DNA from: CAWGYT01 sp963826795
GTDB lineage: Bacteria > Planctomycetota > Planctomycetia > Pirellulales > Pirellulaceae
Direction: 5' to 3'
Length of the DNA stretch: 27,892 nt
Assembly (NCBI GenBank): GCA_963826795.1
Contig: CAWGYT010000028.1
Span: 1 to 27,892, forward strand
Below the pieces are notes generated by a model, which was not told where the DNA came from, made no database searches, and was given only the letters and a program-made list of their open reading frames with translations. The translations under genes and the position numbers were made by a program. Shown in pieces: positions 25,855-27,892 of this stretch (position 1 is its first letter; each line of letters begins with the position of its first letter).

Positions 25855-26922
25855 ATGTTCTGGTTCATGAACTCCGGGTTGAATGTCGCGCCCGCTTCGT
25901 CGGTCTCATTTCGATCACTCAGCCCAATTCCGCTGCGGTCCTTGGCCTTCGTCGCCCGTCGTGGCCTTCGTGCGCGGGTTCTGGCGATCGTGGTGGCGAC
26001 GTGCGGGGGTGGCATGGCCGACTGGGACGGCAACTCCTCGCGAACTTGCCACGCCCAGACGGGCGAAGCGACCGCTCGGACCGTGAGGAAGCTACCGACG
26101 CCCGCCGGGCCGACGGGCGCGGTCGACCGAACCGGTCGACTGGATCGGGCCGGTCGACTGGATGGGGCCCGTCCGCCGGATGGCGTCCGTCCGCCGGATG
26201 GGGCGGGTTCGCTGCAAACCGTCCTCACGATGGCGATGGACAGTTTTGACCAGTTCAGCAGCGAAGTTCGGGACTACACCTGTGTCATGGTTCGCCGCGA
26301 ACGGGTCGAGGGACGTTTGCGGCCGCACGAATTCATTTATGCCAAGGTGCGGCATCGACGGCAGGAAGGTGAGCAGGTCCTGGTCCCGCTCAGCATCTAC
26401 CTGAAGTTCCTCAAGCCCGATTCGGTGCGCGGGCGAGAAGTGCTTTACGTGGAAGGCGCCCACGAGGGGCAAATGCTCACGCGTCGGGGCGGCACTCGCT
26501 TTGCCTTCGTCACGACTCGCGTCGATCCGTTCGGCGAACTGGCGATGCGTGGCAACCGTTATCCGATTACGGAATTTGGAATCGAAAATCTCCTCTATCG
26601 CTTGATCGAAACGGTCCGCAGCAATCTCACGGCCTCGTGCGCCGTGGAATTCTTGCCCGACGCGAAGATCGCCGACCGCCCCGCACTGGGGATCATCGTC
26701 ACGCATGGCTCGCAAGAGGTCAGCCCGGACTTCTATCAGGCACGAGTTTTCGTGGATCGGGAGCTGAACCTGCCGGTCCATTTCGAGTCGTATGGCTGGC
26801 CACCGGAACCGGGGCTTGAGCCGCTGCTGTTGGAACAGTACACGTACCGCAAGCTGCAGCTGAATCCGGGCCTGACCGACGCCGACTTTAGCGCGGACAA
26901 TCCACAGTACCAGCTGAAGTGA
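25855..26922 (+). CDS. DUF1571-family exported protein
   Basis: A 355-residue protein. The C-terminal ~235 residues match the planctomycete DUF1571 pattern: VRDYTCVMVRRERVEGRL, then FIYAKVRHRR, LSIYLKFLKPDSVRGREVLY, EGAHEGQMLTRRGG, LAMRGNRYPITEFGIENLLY and RLIETVRSN. The N-terminus has a basic region followed by a short hydrophobic stretch (VLAIVVATCGGGMA), consistent with export, although it is an unusually long leader. Between them lies a low-complexity linker built of 18-bp repeats. Function of the family is unknown; it is usually a single exported domain. I chose ATG 25855 (MFWFMNSGLN) because GAGAGCGAG precedes it and the frame upstream to 25732 is unremarkable. It is followed by a hairpin at 26957-26980 and no downstream partner gene. 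Confidence 0.82.
   Translation: MFWFMNSGLNVAPASSVSFRSLSPIPLRSLAFVARRGLRARVLAIVVATCGGGMADWDGNSSRTCHAQTGEATARTVRKLPTPAGPTGAVDRTGRLDRAGRLDGARPPDGVRPPDGAGSLQTVLTMAMDSFDQFSSEVRDYTCVMVRRERVEGRLRPHEFIYAKVRHRRQEGEQVLVPLSIYLKFLKPDSVRGREVLYVEGAHEGQMLTRRGGTRFAFVTTRVDPFGELAMRGNRYPITEFGIENLLYRLIETVRSNLTASCAVEFLPDAKIADRPALGIIVTHGSQEVSPDFYQARVFVDRELNLPVHFESYGWPPEPGLEPLLLEQYTYRKLQLNPGLTDADFSADNPQYQLK
26119..26205 (+). repeat. 18-bp tandem repeats inside the DUF1571 gene
   Basis: Four 18-bp units occupy 26134-26205 (GGTCGACTGGATCGGGCC and variants), preceded by a partial unit at 26119-26133. They encode a six-residue repeat: VDRTG, RLDRAG, RLDGAR, PPDGVR, PPDGAG. Units 1-2 and 3-4 form two closer pairs, suggesting stepwise duplication. 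Length changes would keep the frame. Confidence 0.85.
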
Positions 26923-26956
26923 CCGCACCGGATGTGAACGGCGACCAACGCGTGTC

Positions 26957-26980
26957 CCTTCTCCCCCGTGCGGGAGAAGG
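26957..26980. terminator. Hairpin downstream of the DUF1571 gene
   Basis: CCTTCTCCC (26957-26965) pairs with GGGAGAAGG (26972-26980) around a 6-nt loop, 35 bp after the stop. No T-run follows, so it may be a palindromic repeat rather than an intrinsic terminator. Confidence 0.4.
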
Positions 26981-27036
26981 TGGCCGCAGGCAATCCTGTT
27001 CGGCACACTTTTTGCTCGACTTATTTTCGCTTACTT

Positions 27037-27052
27037 TGGCACGGCAATTGCG
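27037..27052 (+). promoter_or_regulatory. Sigma-54-type -24/-12 promoter
   Basis: TGGCAC (27037-27042), five bases, then TTGC (27048-27051) matches the sigma-54 consensus TGGCAC-N5-TTGCW except for G in place of the last A/T. The GG and GC dinucleotides have the standard spacing. Transcription would start near 27063, ahead of AGGAAG (27091-27096) and ATG 27103. No enhancer-binding protein or upstream activator site is visible in the window. Confidence 0.5.
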
Positions 27053-27102
27053 CCTTCAAAGCGCCGTGCGTCAAGGCGTGTCGTTTTGGCAGGAAGCGGT
27101 CC

Positions 27103-27195
27103 ATGTCGTCTCCGCGGAAGCGAAAAGCTCGCAAGCAGATCGCGTCTCAGAACATCCAAGGGCTTAAGTATTTCGACAAGTTGATGCCGCTGCTG
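27103..27195 (+). pseudogene. 5' fragment of an IS4-like transposase, cut off by repeats
   Basis: ATG 27103, with AGGAAG 6 nt upstream, opens MSSPRKRKARKQIASQNIQG then LKYFDKLMPLLS. From memory, this basic start followed by a QNIQGLKYF-type segment resembles N-termini of planctomycete IS4-family transposases of ~400 residues. After ~31 codons the frame runs into AACAAGTCCAAGAC repeats and continues only as low-complexity sequence to a TAG at 27334-27336. No DDE catalytic region is present downstream. The likely reading is a transposase remnant whose body was lost or displaced by repeat insertion. The family call is moderate because only the N-terminus remains. Confidence 0.45.
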
Positions 27196-27241
27196 AGTCC
27201 AACAAGTCCAAGACAACAAGCAACAAGTCCAAGACGGTCTA
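27196..27241 (+). repeat. AACAAGTCCAAGAC short repeats, first cluster
   Basis: AGTCCAACAAGTCCAAGACA is followed by AACAAG and then AACAAGTCCAAGACGGTCTA. This cluster interrupts the transposase fragment and leads into the first 103-bp repeat. Confidence 0.75.
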
Positions 27242-27324
27242 CAGGCTCCAGAGTCATTCGGCAGCACAAGGTAGCCGCAGGCGTGACCGGCGGCGATGAG
27301 GGCACGGAAGTAGACCGTCTTAGA
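27222..27324 (+). repeat. 103-bp direct repeat, copy 1, bounded by inverted repeats
   Basis: Identical to 27596-27698 except one base (ACAGG versus ACCGG near 27243). The core 27232-27320 (89 bp) begins AGACGGTCTAC and ends GTAGACCGTCT, a perfect 11-bp terminal inverted repeat. This is the layout of a tiny non-autonomous mobile element or recombination cassette. Confidence 0.88.
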
Positions 27325-27345
27325 TTGGCTTCTTAGATTGGCTTC
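27319..27345 (+). repeat. Tandem TTAGATTGGCTTC pair
   Basis: CTTAGATTGGCTT occurs twice head to tail immediately after the first 103-bp repeat. The second 103-bp copy is followed instead by GGAATTAGAGGAACTTAGACG, so the two copies have different right flanks. Confidence 0.7.
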
Positions 27346-27361
27346 GTGGCCCCCGTCGCGC

Positions 27362-27470
27362 CGTAGCCCCCGTCGCGCAGACGGGGGGCGAACCCGTCCC
27401 CCAGCCGATCTCGCCATGCAGGCCTCGCATCCACGCCGCGCCACCCCCGCTCTCCGCGAGCGGGGCTACG
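27362..27470. repeat. REP-like palindromic element with 9-bp inverted ends
   Basis: CGTAGCCCC (27362-27370) and GGGGCTACG (27462-27470) are perfect inverted ends. Inside are two strong hairpins: CCCCCGTC/GACGGGGG (27367-27387, loop GCGCA) and CCCCGCTC/GAGCGGGG (27445-27465, loop TCCGC). It lies between the two 103-bp repeats. Confidence 0.75.
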
Positions 27471-27499
27471 CAACGGAAGAAACAGGATTGAGACGGTCT

Positions 27500-27615
27500 G
27501 AACAAGTCCAAAACAAGTCCAAGACAACAAGTCCAAGACAACAAGTCCAAGACGACAACAAGTCCAAGACGGTCTACAAAAACAAGTCCAAGACAAACAA
27601 GTCCAAGACGGTCTA
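27500..27615 (+). repeat. AACAAGTCCAAGAC tandem array, second cluster
   Basis: About seven copies of an AACAAGTCCAAGAC-like unit, spaced irregularly at ~10-24 bp, with two AGACGGTCTAC junctions (27567, 27606). The array leads into the second 103-bp repeat, as the first cluster leads into the first. Any peptide read here is only Lys/Ser/Thr low complexity. Confidence 0.85.
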
Positions 27616-27698
27616 CCGGCTCCAGAGTCATTCGGCAGCACAAGGTAGCCGCAGGCGTGACCGGCGGCGATGAGGGCACGGAAGTAGACCGTCTTAGA
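27596..27698 (+). repeat. 103-bp direct repeat, copy 2, bounded by inverted repeats
   Basis: Second copy of 27222-27324, 374 bp downstream, with one mismatch. The core is 27606-27694, bounded by AGACGGTCTAC and GTAGACCGTCT. Confidence 0.88.
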
Positions 27699-27723
27699 GG
27701 AATTAGAGGAACTTAGACGAAGA

Positions 27724-27836
27724 CGAAAACTCCAGACGGTCTATCAAAGGACAAGACGAAAACTCCAGACGGTCTATCAAAGGACGAAAACTCCAGAAAA
27801 CTCCAGACGGTCTATCAAAGAAAGCTCCAGACCCGC
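27724..27836 (+). repeat. GAAAACTCCAGACGGTCTAT array
   Basis: GAAAACTCCAGACGGTCTAT followed by CAAAGGAC occurs at about 27725 and 27758, with a third, partly duplicated copy ending near 27820. AGACGGTCTA starts at 27734, 27767 and 27805 (33 and 38 bp apart). The array ends in CAAAGAAAGCTCCAGAC, after which 27837-27892 shows nothing recognisable. Confidence 0.85.
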
Positions 27837-27892
27837 CACTCGATGCCCCTCACATCACCTTCTGCGCATTTGCCGTAAGTTGCCTCGAAAAA

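Noticed and set aside
27196..27836. CRISPR array
   Set aside because: Repeat units are short, unevenly spaced and themselves repeated between copies; there are no unique spacers of constant length and no cas genes.
1..27892. tRNA or rRNA genes
   Set aside because: No T-loop GGTTCGAATCC-like cores with matching acceptor arms and no rRNA-like stretches were found by eye.
27837..27892. Continuation of the transposase after the repeats
   Set aside because: The last 56 bases do not show transposase-like residues in any frame.

Overview
The window looks like chromosomal DNA from a planctomycete, most likely in the Pirellulales. The evidence is a GC-rich genome with long intergenic spacers, two membrane-anchored Hanks-type Ser/Thr kinases, a DUF1571 protein, a PEP-CTERM CHRD-domain protein, and a ~2470-residue lamin-tail/CotH/dockerin-like surface protein carrying the planctomycete ALESRQLLA motif near its N-terminus. 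This is judged from protein sequence only; no database search was run.

Layout. Positions 1-296 hold the 3' end of an unidentified coiled-coil gene. Positions 497-5737 (+ strand) hold a signalling block: an FHA protein, a kinase with several membrane segments, an unknown membrane protein, an ECF-type sigma factor and a small His/Cys anti-sigma-like protein. A NhaR-like LysR regulator follows on the - strand (5783-6690). It diverges from a + strand cluster at 6871-12569: an HPF/RaiA-like protein, a peptidase-like/ABC exporter, a HlyD-type adaptor and a TolC-type outer-membrane protein. Together these resemble a type I secretion system, but the ABC protein has lost most of its catalytic ATPase residues. 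A sialate O-acetylesterase-like gene (- strand, 12790-14372) sits between two same-orientation copies of a ~175-bp double-palindrome element. All four base changes between the copies that fall in stems are compensated in the opposite arm. Next come the CHRD/PEP-CTERM gene, the giant surface protein (15836-23245) and a second kinase, all on the - strand, then a DUF1571 gene on the + strand.

The last kilobase (26923-27892) is a repeat-rich accessory zone. It has a sigma-54-like promoter followed by the first ~30 codons of an IS4-like transposase, cut off by short repeats. Beyond that are two 103-bp direct repeats bounded by an 11-bp inverted repeat, nine copies of the motif AGACGGTCT(A), AACAAGTCCAAGAC arrays and a REP-like palindromic element.

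Four genes between 5.9 and 14.2 kb (nhaR-like, ABC, TolC, acetylesterase) each contain one reading-frame break. Three are repaired by a one-base change in a short G or C run and the fourth by one or two bases in a GC-rich run. Sequencing or assembly error is therefore the leading explanation. These genes are annotated over their full reconstructed span.
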